Source: UBA2137 sp963740205
Lineage (GTDB): Bacteria > Pseudomonadota > Alphaproteobacteria > Micavibrionales > Micavibrionaceae
Reading direction: 5' to 3'
NCBI GenBank assembly: GCA_963740205.1
Contig: CAVUDD010000002.1
Span: forward strand, 647,109 to 711,108
Length of the DNA stretch: 64,000 bases
The translations under genes were made by a program, and so were the position numbers. Of this stretch, positions 26,767 through 39,002 are shown piece after piece (the stretch's first letter is position 1; each line of letters opens with the position of its first letter). The notes beneath the pieces were generated by a model. That model saw nothing but the letters and a program-made list of their open reading frames with translations. It searched no databases and was not told where the DNA came from.

Positions 26767-27927
26767 TTAAAGTGACCGAGTTATAATTTTTCTCATAGGG
26801 GTCTCTATATTTTCCCGTGACACATGCGAAACTGGCTCGGCAACGGCAAACCATGATAGAGGAACATCAATCCCAAAGCTTTCTTCCAAATCTTTACAAA
26901 AACGAACATTGGCCTGACAGACTTGCTTTCTGAAAAAGTCAACCTGGTCTGACGAAAGTTTAAAACTTTTTTCTAAATTCATGAATATTGCTGGAAGCCT
27001 TCCAACGGTGTCATCAATTTCTACAACGAGACCATCAAACATAAGATCCCTCGTCGTAGACACATCAACTACTTCATTTGCGTAATCAACTACTGGTAGT
27101 ACCGGAACACTCGTGCCTTCGAACATAATCTTTGATTTTTCCGTATCATCGGCACAGGAAAAGCAGGTTGAAATTGCAGCAATTTCACCAGAATCAAATA
27201 AATTGGCTTTATCCATTTCATCTATAAGCCAATTCAGCATCTTCGCATGACGAACATTGTCTTCAATTAAAACAATAGGTGTTCTTCCAGTGGGTGATTG
27301 AGCGGACAAAGCCTCTAATTTTAACCTGATTGACTCAAGTTGGTTATCCATACGTTCATATCCAGGTCTAGGGACATACCCAAAATGCTTATTTCCGCAT
27401 ATAGAAAAGAGTCTGGAAAATGCAATCTGTTCTAAATTGTCGGCTCCAGTTGTAATCATATCATCCAATGAAATTAGAATAGCAGGGACTTCACTACCAT
27501 AAGAGTCATTAACGTATTGCTCGGCTTTTTCGATAGCTTGTTGAGCAAGAACTTGCGAATTATAAAAATGCACATGCGTATGCTGATCACGATCAGAAAC
27601 CAAACCGTATTTCGTATAATCTACTGACTCTGCCAAAGCACTTAAAACAGTATGCCCCCATTTTTGGTAGGCCTTGCTGATATTTCTATCTATATATTCA
27701 GAAATAAACGTCCCATCTTGGTCGGACTGCTGCGCCCCTATAGAAAAAAGGCCCGAAAGGCCCTTTTGTTCAACAACATGTTTCAAAAGATTATTTTTAA
27801 GTGCTCTTGTTGCATGATGAGCATCTGTGCGTATAGCTAGAATAAGTCCACATTCTTCAGAAACACTATCAGATATATTCGTATCTATAGCACATTCTCT
27901 AAAAGTAACTTTTGTCAAAGGTATCAC
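26767..27927 (-). CDS. unknown protein with a phosphoribosyltransferase-like loop
   Basis: I cannot assign this 386-residue protein. One segment, AILISLDDMITTGADN, closely resembles the PRPP-binding loop of type I phosphoribosyltransferases (two mismatches to the consensus pattern). A later block, PIVLIEDNVRHAKMLNWLIDEM, resembles a Rossmann-like edge, and FDGLVVEIDDTVGR resembles a HAD motif I with Glu in place of the first Asp. No membrane segment or signal peptide is seen. The start is probably GTG 27927. It is followed on the same strand by a nucleoside hydrolase, which fits a nucleotide or base metabolism role, but this is inference. Confidence 0.65.
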   Translation of the reverse strand: MIPLTKVTFRECAIDTNISDSVSEECGLILAIRTDAHHATRALKNNLLKHVVEQKGLSGLFSIGAQQSDQDGTFISEYIDRNISKAYQKWGHTVLSALAESVDYTKYGLVSDRDQHTHVHFYNSQVLAQQAIEKAEQYVNDSYGSEVPAILISLDDMITTGADNLEQIAFSRLFSICGNKHFGYVPRPGYERMDNQLESIRLKLEALSAQSPTGRTPIVLIEDNVRHAKMLNWLIDEMDKANLFDSGEIAAISTCFSCADDTEKSKIMFEGTSVPVLPVVDYANEVVDVSTTRDLMFDGLVVEIDDTVGRLPAIFMNLEKSFKLSSDQVDFFRKQVCQANVRFCKDLEESFGIDVPLSWFAVAEPVSHVSRENIETPMRKIITRSL

Positions 27928-28069
27928 CTAATTTTCAAACTGCTTATTAAAGCATTTTTAGTTACAAACAATAAATTTATGTAAAAAAATTTATCCAGTA
28001 ACTTTTACTTTAGTCGACATCCAAATGCAACTATTTCTGACTGCGATGTAAGGCTTTTCCCTGAATTAT

Positions 28070-28600
28070 TTATTTCGTGTTTGCCTTATCGATACCTTGC
28101 AAAATAAGGGCTTTTGCCTCTTCTGCATTGCCCCAACGCACAGTTTTTGACCATTTTCCCTTTTCCAGATCCTTATAATGCGTAAAGAAATGTTGCACTT
28201 GATCCTTCATAATTGGACGGACATCACTGATGTCTTGAATATTATCGTGATAAGGATGCAGGCTTTCAACAGGAACAGCCAGAATTTTTTCATCCATTCC
28301 ACTCTCATCTTCCATTATGAGGACACCCACGGGACGAGAGCGCATTACGGCGCCCGGCATCACAGGTGTACGGCCAAGTACAAGCACATCAACCGGGTCA
28401 CCATCATCGGACAGCGTATGGGGAATAAAGCCATAATTACCAGGATAATACATGGCAGTATGCAAGAAGCGGTCAACAAACATTAAGCCTGTATCTTTAT
28501 CCATTTCATATTTTACGGGCTCGCCACCAATGGGATTTTCAATGATAACATTGACATCATTGGGCACATCCAAGCCGATAGGAAGTTTAGTAAGTGTCAT
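28070..28600 (-). CDS. ppa: inorganic pyrophosphatase (family I)
   Basis: Hydrolyses pyrophosphate to two phosphates, driving biosynthetic reactions. The signature with metal-binding aspartates is DDGDPVDVLVL, preceded by YPGNYGFIP and followed by KDLEKGKW. At 176 residues it is typical of bacterial soluble enzymes. Its start overlaps the stop of the small upstream gene by four bases (ATGA), so the two are probably translated together. Confidence 0.98.
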   Translation of the reverse strand: MTLTKLPIGLDVPNDVNVIIENPIGGEPVKYEMDKDTGLMFVDRFLHTAMYYPGNYGFIPHTLSDDGDPVDVLVLGRTPVMPGAVMRSRPVGVLIMEDESGMDEKILAVPVESLHPYHDNIQDISDVRPIMKDQVQHFFTHYKDLEKGKWSKTVRWGNAEEAKALILQGIDKANTK

Positions 28601-28839
28601 ATTAATTTATACGCTTTCCAAGTTTTGAAATTTTTTGACCGCCGTTTTATATCCTGATAAATAGGCGTTGTATATCTATCTTCTTCTTCAGGGTAATCAA
28701 GGAGTTTTTCTTCTATTGAATCCCGAAAATCGCTTGCAAGATTTGATTTAAAATTATTGGGTAACACAGCAGCAACATCGTTAAATATTCCGAGTAATAT
28801 TCCAGTCTGCTGTGGGGGAACTTCATCTAAGTTATGCAA
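28597..28839 (-). CDS. small hypothetical protein upstream of ppa
   Basis: Unrecognised acidic protein of 80 residues when read from TTG 28839. The same frame stays open for another 25 codons upstream with protein-like content (FISLWRQETGRYFAKNY), and an ATG with a modest GGGATAGG ribosome site lies at 28921 but in the neighbouring frame. Removing one base (28918) would join them into a protein of about 107 residues. So either the start is non-standard or there is an indel near it. The stop overlaps the ppa start (ATGA). Confidence 0.55.
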   Translation of the reverse strand: MHNLDEVPPQQTGILLGIFNDVAAVLPNNFKSNLASDFRDSIEEKLLDYPEEEDRYTTPIYQDIKRRSKNFKTWKAYKLI

Positions 28840-28982
28840 AGTAATGTCAGGATGATAGTTTTTTGCAAAGTATCTGCCTGTTTCTTGCCTCCATAGGCTT
28901 ATGAATTCTATCTCTGCTCATGATGTTGACCTATCCCTTTCCGTATAGCCGTCTGATACCTGACCTCCATCAAAAACGCAAT

Positions 28983-29010
28983 AAAAAATCCGCGAAAAAC
29001 GCGGATTTTA
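28983..29010 (-). terminator. rho-independent terminator of the cold-shock gene
   Basis: AAAATCCGCG and CGCGGATTTT arms flank a short A-rich loop. On the minus strand the stem is followed by a run of T. It lies 26 bases beyond the stop of the csp gene. Confidence 0.9.
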
Positions 29011-29035
29011 AAAATCTTAAAGTTAGAAAGTCTTC

Positions 29036-29248
29036 TTAGTCTTCTACAATCACAATATTTGCAGCAGCCATTTTGCCGCGGTTGTCTTGTAGGTCGTACT
29101 GGACTTTCTGGCCTTCATTCAGGGAACGTAGTCCGGCAGCTTCGACTGCTGAAATATGTACGAAATCATCTTGATCACCACCCTCAGGTGTGATGAAGCC
29201 GAAGCCTTTTGTTGTGTTAAACCATTTTACTGTGCCTGTTTTGGCCAT
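29036..29248 (-). CDS. cold-shock family protein
   Basis: Single-domain OB-fold RNA/DNA-binding protein of the CspA family, an RNA chaperone. RNP1 is KGFGFI and RNP2 is FVHIS. At 70 residues it is typical in length and carries a slight acidic C-terminus (VIVED). A GGAGATACTC ribosome-binding region precedes ATG 29248. It is monocistronic, with its own terminator. Cold induction cannot be judged from the sequence. Confidence 0.97.
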   Translation of the reverse strand: MAKTGTVKWFNTTKGFGFITPEGGDQDDFVHISAVEAAGLRSLNEGQKVQYDLQDNRGKMAAANIVIVED

Positions 29249-29426
29249 TTGAGTATCTCCTTAGTCTCGGTAATAAATAAAACATCTTATTCACGTTTCA
29301 TTTCCAGACCCGCGTCAAAGACCCTTAAAGCTTATAAATGAAACATATCCGATTGCAATGAAATTTTTGTTTTTTCCGCCCCAAAAGGCTATGGTAAACG
29401 TGAGTTAGATATAGAAGGACTTATTT

Positions 29427-29819
29427 ATGACATTCAAATCTTTGAAAACTATTCTCTTATTATCCGCGATTGGCGTGGTTACAGCTTGTGCACCTCAGGA
29501 AGTTGTTTATGAGTTCCCATCTTCATCAAATAACCTTTATTTCTGTGACCAGTCACGTCAAATGACGGCGACAATTGGTCCTAATGCTCAGGCAGCTATT
29601 GTGCTTTATGACAGCCGTAATCATCGCCTTCCTAGACTTCCTTCAGAGACCGAGATCTATTCTGATGGCACATGGACATTACTGTTTAATGAACTCGGTA
29701 TTGCAGCCCTTGAATATGAGGGCGTTCCTGTACTTACAGGTTGTTCAACTGAGGCACCTAACCGTCCAGAGCGTAGCGTTGTAAGAAAATTTTCAGCGGA
29801 GCTTACGATTAAGGTTTAA
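29427..29819 (+). CDS. MliC-like lipoprotein
   Basis: Outer-membrane or periplasmic lipoprotein of 130 residues. The signal peptide ends at the lipobox VVTAC (Cys21). The mature part has the pattern of membrane-bound lysozyme inhibitors of c-type lysozyme: an early LYFCD cysteine, a central VLYDSRNHRLPRLPS, then YSDGTWTLLF and a closing VLTGC cysteine, so a disulfide is likely. The function as a lysozyme inhibitor is inferred from this pattern only. AGAAGG before ATG 29427 is a good ribosome site. Its last four bases overlap the convergent apt. Confidence 0.68.
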   Translation: MTFKSLKTILLLSAIGVVTACAPQEVVYEFPSSSNNLYFCDQSRQMTATIGPNAQAAIVLYDSRNHRLPRLPSETEIYSDGTWTLLFNELGIAALEYEGVPVLTGCSTEAPNRPERSVVRKFSAELTIKV

Positions 29820-30355
29820 ATCAGGTTTAGATCAGCATCGTAAGATAACACAGCTTTTGCGCTAACCTTTTGAACGCGTGGAACGGCTGTTAAATCCATA
29901 GCCACAATTGTATCAAGACAAATATAACCCGCTTCTTTCAGTATAGATTGTGCAGCGATTAATGTTCCGCCTGTGGCGAGCAGATCATCAACGAGTATGA
30001 CACCCCCCTCACCGTAAGCCATTTCAATGGCATCGTTGCCGTACTCCAAGCCATATTCTTTACGGATAAGGTTAGGATTAGGGAGTTTTCCTGCTTTGCG
30101 AATAAGTTTAATACCTTTATTGGTGCGCAATGCCATTGCTGTGGCAAAGATAAACCCACGAGCATCAAGACCAACGAAATAGTCTGTTTCATTGAGTGTT
30201 GTTGTATCGATTTTTTGGATCATCAAATCTATAAGAGCACTAAACAATTTGTTATCTGCCAGAACCGGCTGGATATCCAGAAAAGTAACATGCTGTTGCC
30301 CCTTATAATTGGGAAAGCGAGGAATAGCCTTATCGATATCGAGCATTGAGGTCAT
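29816..30355 (-). CDS. apt: adenine phosphoribosyltransferase
   Basis: Salvages adenine to AMP with PRPP. The PRPP loop is VILVDDLLATGGT. The N-terminal FLDIQPVLAD and the YFVGLDARGFIF block are APRT signatures. At 179 residues (176 from the internal Met at 30346) it is of normal length. It is located just downstream of the rRNA operon terminator on the same strand. With ndk, the nucleoside hydrolase and purMN it adds to the purine theme of this stretch. Confidence 0.95.
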   Translation of the reverse strand: MTSMLDIDKAIPRFPNYKGQQHVTFLDIQPVLADNKLFSALIDLMIQKIDTTTLNETDYFVGLDARGFIFATAMALRTNKGIKLIRKAGKLPNPNLIRKEYGLEYGNDAIEMAYGEGGVILVDDLLATGGTLIAAQSILKEAGYICLDTIVAMDLTAVPRVQKVSAKAVLSYDADLNLI

Positions 30356-30382
30356 AGAAGCATCTTAATCTATATTGAGAAT

Positions 30383-30410
30383 AAAAAAACCCGCTACAAG
30401 AGCGGGTTTT
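30383..30410 (-). terminator. rRNA operon terminator
   Basis: AAAACCCGCT / AGCGGGTTTT stem (30386-30395 and 30401-30410) with a five-base loop, followed on the minus strand by a run of seven T. It lies about 55 bases beyond the 5S rRNA 3' end. Confidence 0.92.
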
Positions 30411-30465
30411 AAAATTCTTTTATCGTTCATAAGTATAAGACATGTTTCCAGACGATCTTTGAAGA

Positions 30466-30580
30466 CCTGGCAGCGACCTACTCTCCCGCGCCTTAAGACG
30501 AAGTACCATCGGCGCTAAGGTTTTTCACTGTCCTGTTCGGTATGGGAAGGAGTGTTTCACCCTTGCTATAACCACCAGGT
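30466..30580 (-). rRNA. rrf: 5S rRNA
   Basis: About 115 bases. The 5' and 3' ends (ACCTGGTGGTT and CCTGGCAGCGACC on the plus strand complement) pair to form helix I, and the internal CGAACAGGACAGTG-type loop region is present. It is the last gene of the rRNA operon; no tRNA follows it before the terminator. Confidence 0.95.
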
Positions 30581-30705
30581 CATCAAAAACCGCCTGAGAA
30601 ACCAACAAATGTATTATTTACGCATAATCTATCAACTTATGCTGCTTGAACAAATTCTAAGATACCGCTAGCGAGCGGGTTTACCGCTGCGCGCGACATG
30701 ATATG

Positions 30706-33457
<2,752 letters not shown>

Positions 33458-33749
33458 ATCACGCGCAGGGATAAATCCGCTAACACGTAATTCTTAGTTT
33501 CTGTTCTCAGCATAAATTGATTATGTCAGACGGTTTTAATGTTTCAAATAAATTCAAAACATAAAAACCTATATTTTGTTGGATGAACTAATATTCAGCA
33601 AATCAAAGAAAGATTCGCATCCTATTTGTTCATTAATCTCATACTTATTCACGATGTATAAAAGAACCGATTAGAGGAAAATTTCCTCTTTAAAATCCCT
33701 ACAAAGTAGAAATTCAAAAGAAAAAACAAACCAAAGATTTGAAGGGAGA
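33458..33749 (-). other. internal transcribed spacer between tRNA-Ala and 23S
   Basis: About 290 A+T-rich bases with no gene. It holds the 5' half of the 23S processing stalk next to 33458. I see no further tRNA in it. Confidence 0.7.
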
Positions 33750-33825
33750 TGGTGGACCCAATCGGGATCGAACCGACGACCTCCTGAATGCAAATCAGGC
33801 GCTCTCCCAGCTGAGCTATGGGCCC
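33750..33825 (-). tRNA. tRNA-Ala (TGC)
   Basis: Cloverleaf of 76 bases including an encoded CCA. Acceptor GGGCCCA pairs with the 3' strand, the D arm reads TAGCTCAGCTGGGAGAGC, the anticodon loop TTTGCAA carries TGC, and the T arm is GGTTCGATCC. It lies in the rRNA spacer. Confidence 0.97.
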
Positions 33826-33848
33826 TTACCAAACCATTTAAAAGTGAA

Positions 33849-33925
<77 letters not shown>

Positions 33926-34060
33926 TCACCGTTCCGACCAAAAGGCCTGGAATTAGCTAAGCCCAGATGGCCATTCAAACCTTAAAGAATTCTGGTTCTT
34001 AATCATATATAGAGAGGAAAGAGAGGCGAAGACAGCAGAGTGAACTGATGCACCAGATAC

Positions 34061-35552
<1,492 letters not shown>

Positions 35553-35839
35553 GATTCCATCTCAAATCACTTATTGGTTTTAAAAAAATTGAAAGCATCC
35601 TTAAGACACTTCCAATTATCAATAAATGATAGAGAAGTGTTTAGGACCTGCTTTGCGTCACGTAACTAAAAAAGTTTCGCTAAACAAGCAGGTTATTTCG
35701 TGTATCCAATACAACGACTCACCTGCTGCCTGCGTCTCTTTTTCCTCATCTAACGATGTTCAAGAACCGAACGGCAAAAAGTCTTGCCGTAAAAAAAGTT
35801 GGGCTAAACCCAACTCTCATAATTTTTGAGATTGGCCAG

Positions 35840-35869
35840 ACATTAACAGAAAAAATCTATCGCCGTCAA
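35840..35869 (-). promoter_or_regulatory. possible second rRNA promoter (P2)
   Basis: On the minus strand TTGACG (35864-35869), an 18-base spacer and TAATGT (35840-35845). It is weaker than the upstream promoter and identified by pattern only. The rest of 35553-35927 is rRNA leader with no gene. Confidence 0.35.
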
Positions 35870-35927
35870 CGGCTTTTCTCAATTTTTCTTCGCGATTTGA
35901 ACCAAGGTTCGTCGCGTCGAGGTGGGA

Positions 35928-35956
35928 TATATATCTATATGCCCCACACATGTCAA
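35928..35956 (-). promoter_or_regulatory. main rRNA operon promoter (P1)
   Basis: On the minus strand a perfect TTGACA -35 box (35951-35956), a 17-base spacer and TATATA -10 box (35928-35933). The TGA stop codon of the preceding gene (35953-35955) lies inside the -35 box. Transcription would begin near 35921 and give a leader of about 370 bases. Confidence 0.75.
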
Positions 35957-36699
35957 ACATCTTTTTCGCTTTTTTTGAACTTTTTTTGTTTTTGTCCTAA
36001 AACGTTCGCGCTTAACCATTTTGATATGTGCTCTAGCCAGTATTCCCTCCGTTTGGAATCTATGAGTTCCCTATTATTAAATTCCAACCCAAAAGCCTCA
36101 ATTCCAAAAGGAACACTGTGTATACTAATTGCTCCAGGGGATATTGTTCGAAGGTTATAGGGCTTATTGTCTCCAATATTCTCAACTTTATTAGATTCAA
36201 AGTATTCCAACATATTTTGAACTAACTTTGTTTTAACTGGATATAACACTCCTAGCCTTACGTTATTACTGTCCTCACCCTCAAAACTATGAATAGATAA
36301 ATGAAGTTTAACATGACCCTTTACACAAGCTCTTATCGCTTGATGATAGGGCACGTAAAAACTTTCCAGTCGCCTATCCCTTTCATCGTCCGTCAGATTT
36401 TTATTAGCGTTTAAAGTCTTTCCATCAATTGTCGATCTTGGAATTATCGCCTCATCGCCAGGCACTCTATTTAAGTCCACCAGTACGCGGCTATATTTAC
36501 CCATTACCACACAACATCGATATCTATCTGCCAAAGACAAAGCAAAATTCTTAGCGCCCAAATCATAGGCATAGTGCTTGTTTTGCCAACCATCTTTCAA
36601 CTGATTAGCTTTTTCGCCTGCAGGCCATTCATTTCCTGCGTGCTCAACACTTACCAATAGTGGTGATTCAGAATTTGGATTAATTATGGTGTAAGTCAT
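35953..36699 (-). CDS. N-formylglutamate amidohydrolase family protein
   Basis: Zinc-dependent amidohydrolase of the HutG/FGase family (PF05013 type). Metal-binding and conserved blocks are LVSVEHAGNEWP, SRVLVDLNRVPGDEA and LSIHSFEG. At 248 residues it is cytoplasmic and of family length. The true substrate may be N-formylglutamate or another N-acyl amino acid; no hut genes are near. It is the last gene of the run from mlaE, 18 bp after the auxiliary lipoprotein. Its stop codon is within the rRNA promoter. Confidence 0.88.
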   Translation of the reverse strand: MTYTIINPNSESPLLVSVEHAGNEWPAGEKANQLKDGWQNKHYAYDLGAKNFALSLADRYRCCVVMGKYSRVLVDLNRVPGDEAIIPRSTIDGKTLNANKNLTDDERDRRLESFYVPYHQAIRACVKGHVKLHLSIHSFEGEDSNNVRLGVLYPVKTKLVQNMLEYFESNKVENIGDNKPYNLRTISPGAISIHSVPFGIEAFGLEFNNRELIDSKRREYWLEHISKWLSANVLGQKQKKFKKSEKDV

Positions 36700-36717
36700 A
36701 ATTTTTCAGGAATTTGA

Positions 36718-37332
36718 TCACTCATAAAATAACTGAACGAGGCTTTCTTCAGTCACATCATTTAACGCCATCTCAAAGGCGTCAACGATAGCCCTTACCG
36801 AGTTGCTCTGCGCACGAACAACACGTTCCACAACAATCTTGTCCGCAACCACTTCATTTTGGCGGTTATACAGCGTGAAAACAATCGACACATGAATCTC
36901 TGGCGCCTCTTCGGCCTCATAGCCTACATATCTCGCCTCAAAGTCCCTGACGGAAGCGCTAAGGACGTATTCAGGATTTACACGCAGGTTCTCGTCAAAT
37001 ACAGAGCCTAAAGGAAGTCTGTTTTCGTAACTTTTGAATAAATAGCTATGAAGGACACTATCAAGCTTGTCGCTCCACTCCGCCCCGACAAGAAAATCCA
37101 ATTCACGACTAGCCTTTACGACCGCTATCTTTTCAGTATTGAAACCAGGAGGCACCTCTGGAGTTTCAATATATAGTTGCCTATCAAACTCCGCCTCCAC
37201 GCTCGCCTCAGGCAAAGCGTTCAATACATATATCGAAGGCGGGTCTTCATTTGAGGTCAGCAGTGAGGCGCAACCAGATAAGTAAAACAAAGCCATGGCG
37301 GCCAAAAGCATGTTTGTAATTTTTATCTTCAT
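36718..37332 (-). CDS. ABC-transport auxiliary lipoprotein (PqiC/LetC type)
   Basis: Lipoprotein with lipobox LSGC (Cys21), of the ABC-type transport auxiliary component family (PF03886 type). The mature part begins with a YVLNALPEASVE strand typical of the family and continues with VVKASRELDFLVGAEWSDKLDSVL. It is 204 residues. It follows mlaD with a four-base ATGA overlap, so it is the outer-membrane-side partner of the MCE transport system encoded upstream. Confidence 0.88.
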   Translation of the reverse strand: MKIKITNMLLAAMALFYLSGCASLLTSNEDPPSIYVLNALPEASVEAEFDRQLYIETPEVPPGFNTEKIAVVKASRELDFLVGAEWSDKLDSVLHSYLFKSYENRLPLGSVFDENLRVNPEYVLSASVRDFEARYVGYEAEEAPEIHVSIVFTLYNRQNEVVADKIVVERVVRAQSNSVRAIVDAFEMALNDVTEESLVQLFYE

Positions 37333-38210
37333 TTTGGAAGCTCCACACCTGATTTCTGTTGCTTATATATAATGGCGGATGGATTTTGCTCTAACTCACG
37401 CGCAAGATCACTGACCGAATCTGCCGTTTCACGCATTTCCTCAACTAGTTTTGAGAAGGCAGATAAATCTTTTTCAAGGAAACGATCAACATTGTTCTCA
37501 TTACGCGCCAGCAAATCATCAAGGCGCGAGGTCAAAGCCGATAGTCTCTTAATAAAGTCTTGCGAGGAAACGCTCATGGTCTCAACATTACTTGTAATGC
37601 GGTCAATACGTTGTGACATCTCTCCCAGATTTTCGGTGGCGAGAGCAAAGCGGTCGGACACATCCTTAACATTGGATATAGTACCGTCAAAATCTGCCAT
37701 CGTGCCGTCATCAAGTAACGTCTCGAGTCGCGTAGTAATTTTCAAAACATTATTCATAATTTGAGGGAAATCATCGAATAGTCTATCCAATGCCGAAGAC
37801 GAGGCCACAATGACTGGGTACCTTTGTCCCGGCTTACGCTGAAGCGGGGGCCCAGTCATATTCTCTGTAACCAATTCAATAAAGGCCAAACCCGTAATAC
37901 CTTTTGGCTTTAATTGCGCATCCGTTTCCCGCGTCACAGGCGTTTCGTTATCTACCTCAACATCAACCATAATTATTTCAGGTCGGTCTTTTTCAAAGCG
38001 TATATCAAGAATACGCCCCACCTCTACACCACGATAACTTACCAGGCCACCGTTCGTTAAGCCGTTAACAGAGCCCGAGAAGTGAATTGTGTATCTATGG
38101 TAATCGCGGTCATCAAAAGTATTTGCGTACCATGCAAGAAAGATAAAAATGCCTATCAATCCAAAAAGGACGAAAAGACCTACAATAGAATAATTGACGT
38201 GGCGATCCAT
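37329..38210 (-). CDS. mlaD: MlaD-type MCE-domain substrate-binding protein
   Basis: Single-pass inner-membrane protein (helix about residues 7-28) with a periplasmic MCE domain (about 38-120, GSVNGLTNGGLVSYRGVEVGRI...). A long helical C-terminal region (about 150-290) probably forms the ring or tunnel extension. It is 293 residues, longer than E. coli MlaD (183) but usual for alphaproteobacterial homologues. It belongs with MlaE and MlaF, which precede it on the same strand, for phospholipid movement between membranes. Confidence 0.93.
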   Translation of the reverse strand: MDRHVNYSIVGLFVLFGLIGIFIFLAWYANTFDDRDYHRYTIHFSGSVNGLTNGGLVSYRGVEVGRILDIRFEKDRPEIIMVDVEVDNETPVTRETDAQLKPKGITGLAFIELVTENMTGPPLQRKPGQRYPVIVASSSALDRLFDDFPQIMNNVLKITTRLETLLDDGTMADFDGTISNVKDVSDRFALATENLGEMSQRIDRITSNVETMSVSSQDFIKRLSALTSRLDDLLARNENNVDRFLEKDLSAFSKLVEEMRETADSVSDLARELEQNPSAIIYKQQKSGVELPK

Positions 38211-38217
38211 TAGGTTT

Positions 38218-39000
38218 CTATCCTACCTCCCTTAGAGAGCTTGCGGCACGCATGCGCGGACCTTGAAAATATTCTTTTATCCATGGATGGCCATGCTTCA
38301 TTAAACCCTCAAGCGAGTCAACGATGATTTTCTTGTCCACGATAACCGCAATGCGATCACATGTTTTCACAAGAGTGTCCAAATCATGTGTGATAATAAC
38401 TATACTTGCATCCAAACGTTCCCTTAAATCCAACACCAAATCATCAAAACTATCCGCTGATAATGGATCAAGTCCCGCGGTCGGCTCATCAAGGAAAAGA
38501 ATATCAGGATCGAGCGCCATCGATCTTGCCAAAGCAGCACGCTTAATCATACCGCCTGAAAGTTCGGAGGGGTATTTGTCAAAGGCCTCTTCTCCCAAGC
38601 CTGTCATTTTCAACTTTAAAGAAGCTAATTGAACAGCCAGAGAATTTGGAATGTCATGATGTTCCAACATGGGCAACTGTACATTTTCACTGACTGTAAG
38701 GCCAGAAAACAAAGCACCGCCTTGGAACAGAACCCCCCAATAATCATGTAGAGCCAGAATTTCATCTTCTGACATTTTCGTAATATCTTTATCTTTAAAT
38801 CTGATTTCGCCACTATTGGGCTTTTGTATACCTAATATAGTCTTCAGAAGAACGGATTTACCAGAGCCAGACGCCCCGACTATGCCCAAAATTTCGGATG
38901 GAAAAATCTGTAAATCCAATTGGTCATGCACCACATGGCTGCCAAATTTATTAGTCAGTCCTTTTATCGATATCAGCGCACCTTGATTAAGTTTTGCCAT
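38218..39000 (-). CDS. mlaF: MlaF-type ABC ATP-binding protein
   Basis: ATPase of the Mla lipid transporter. Walker A GASGSGKSVLL, Q-loop VLFQGGALFSGLTV (typical of the MlaF branch), signature SELSGGMIKRAALARS, Walker B DILFLDEPTAGLDP and the H-loop ITHDLDT are all intact. It is 260 residues. It starts 2 bp after the mlaE stop and ends 7 bp before mlaD, indicating an operon. Confidence 0.96.
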   Translation of the reverse strand: MAKLNQGALISIKGLTNKFGSHVVHDQLDLQIFPSEILGIVGASGSGKSVLLKTILGIQKPNSGEIRFKDKDITKMSEDEILALHDYWGVLFQGGALFSGLTVSENVQLPMLEHHDIPNSLAVQLASLKLKMTGLGEEAFDKYPSELSGGMIKRAALARSMALDPDILFLDEPTAGLDPLSADSFDDLVLDLRERLDASIVIITHDLDTLVKTCDRIAVIVDKKIIVDSLEGLMKHGHPWIKEYFQGPRMRAASSLREVG

Positions 39001-39002
39001 GC

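Noticed and set aside
35626..36160. Plus-strand open frames in the rRNA leader and over the amidohydrolase gene
   Set aside because: They cover the minus-strand rRNA promoter region and the antisense of a well-supported gene; composition is not protein-like.
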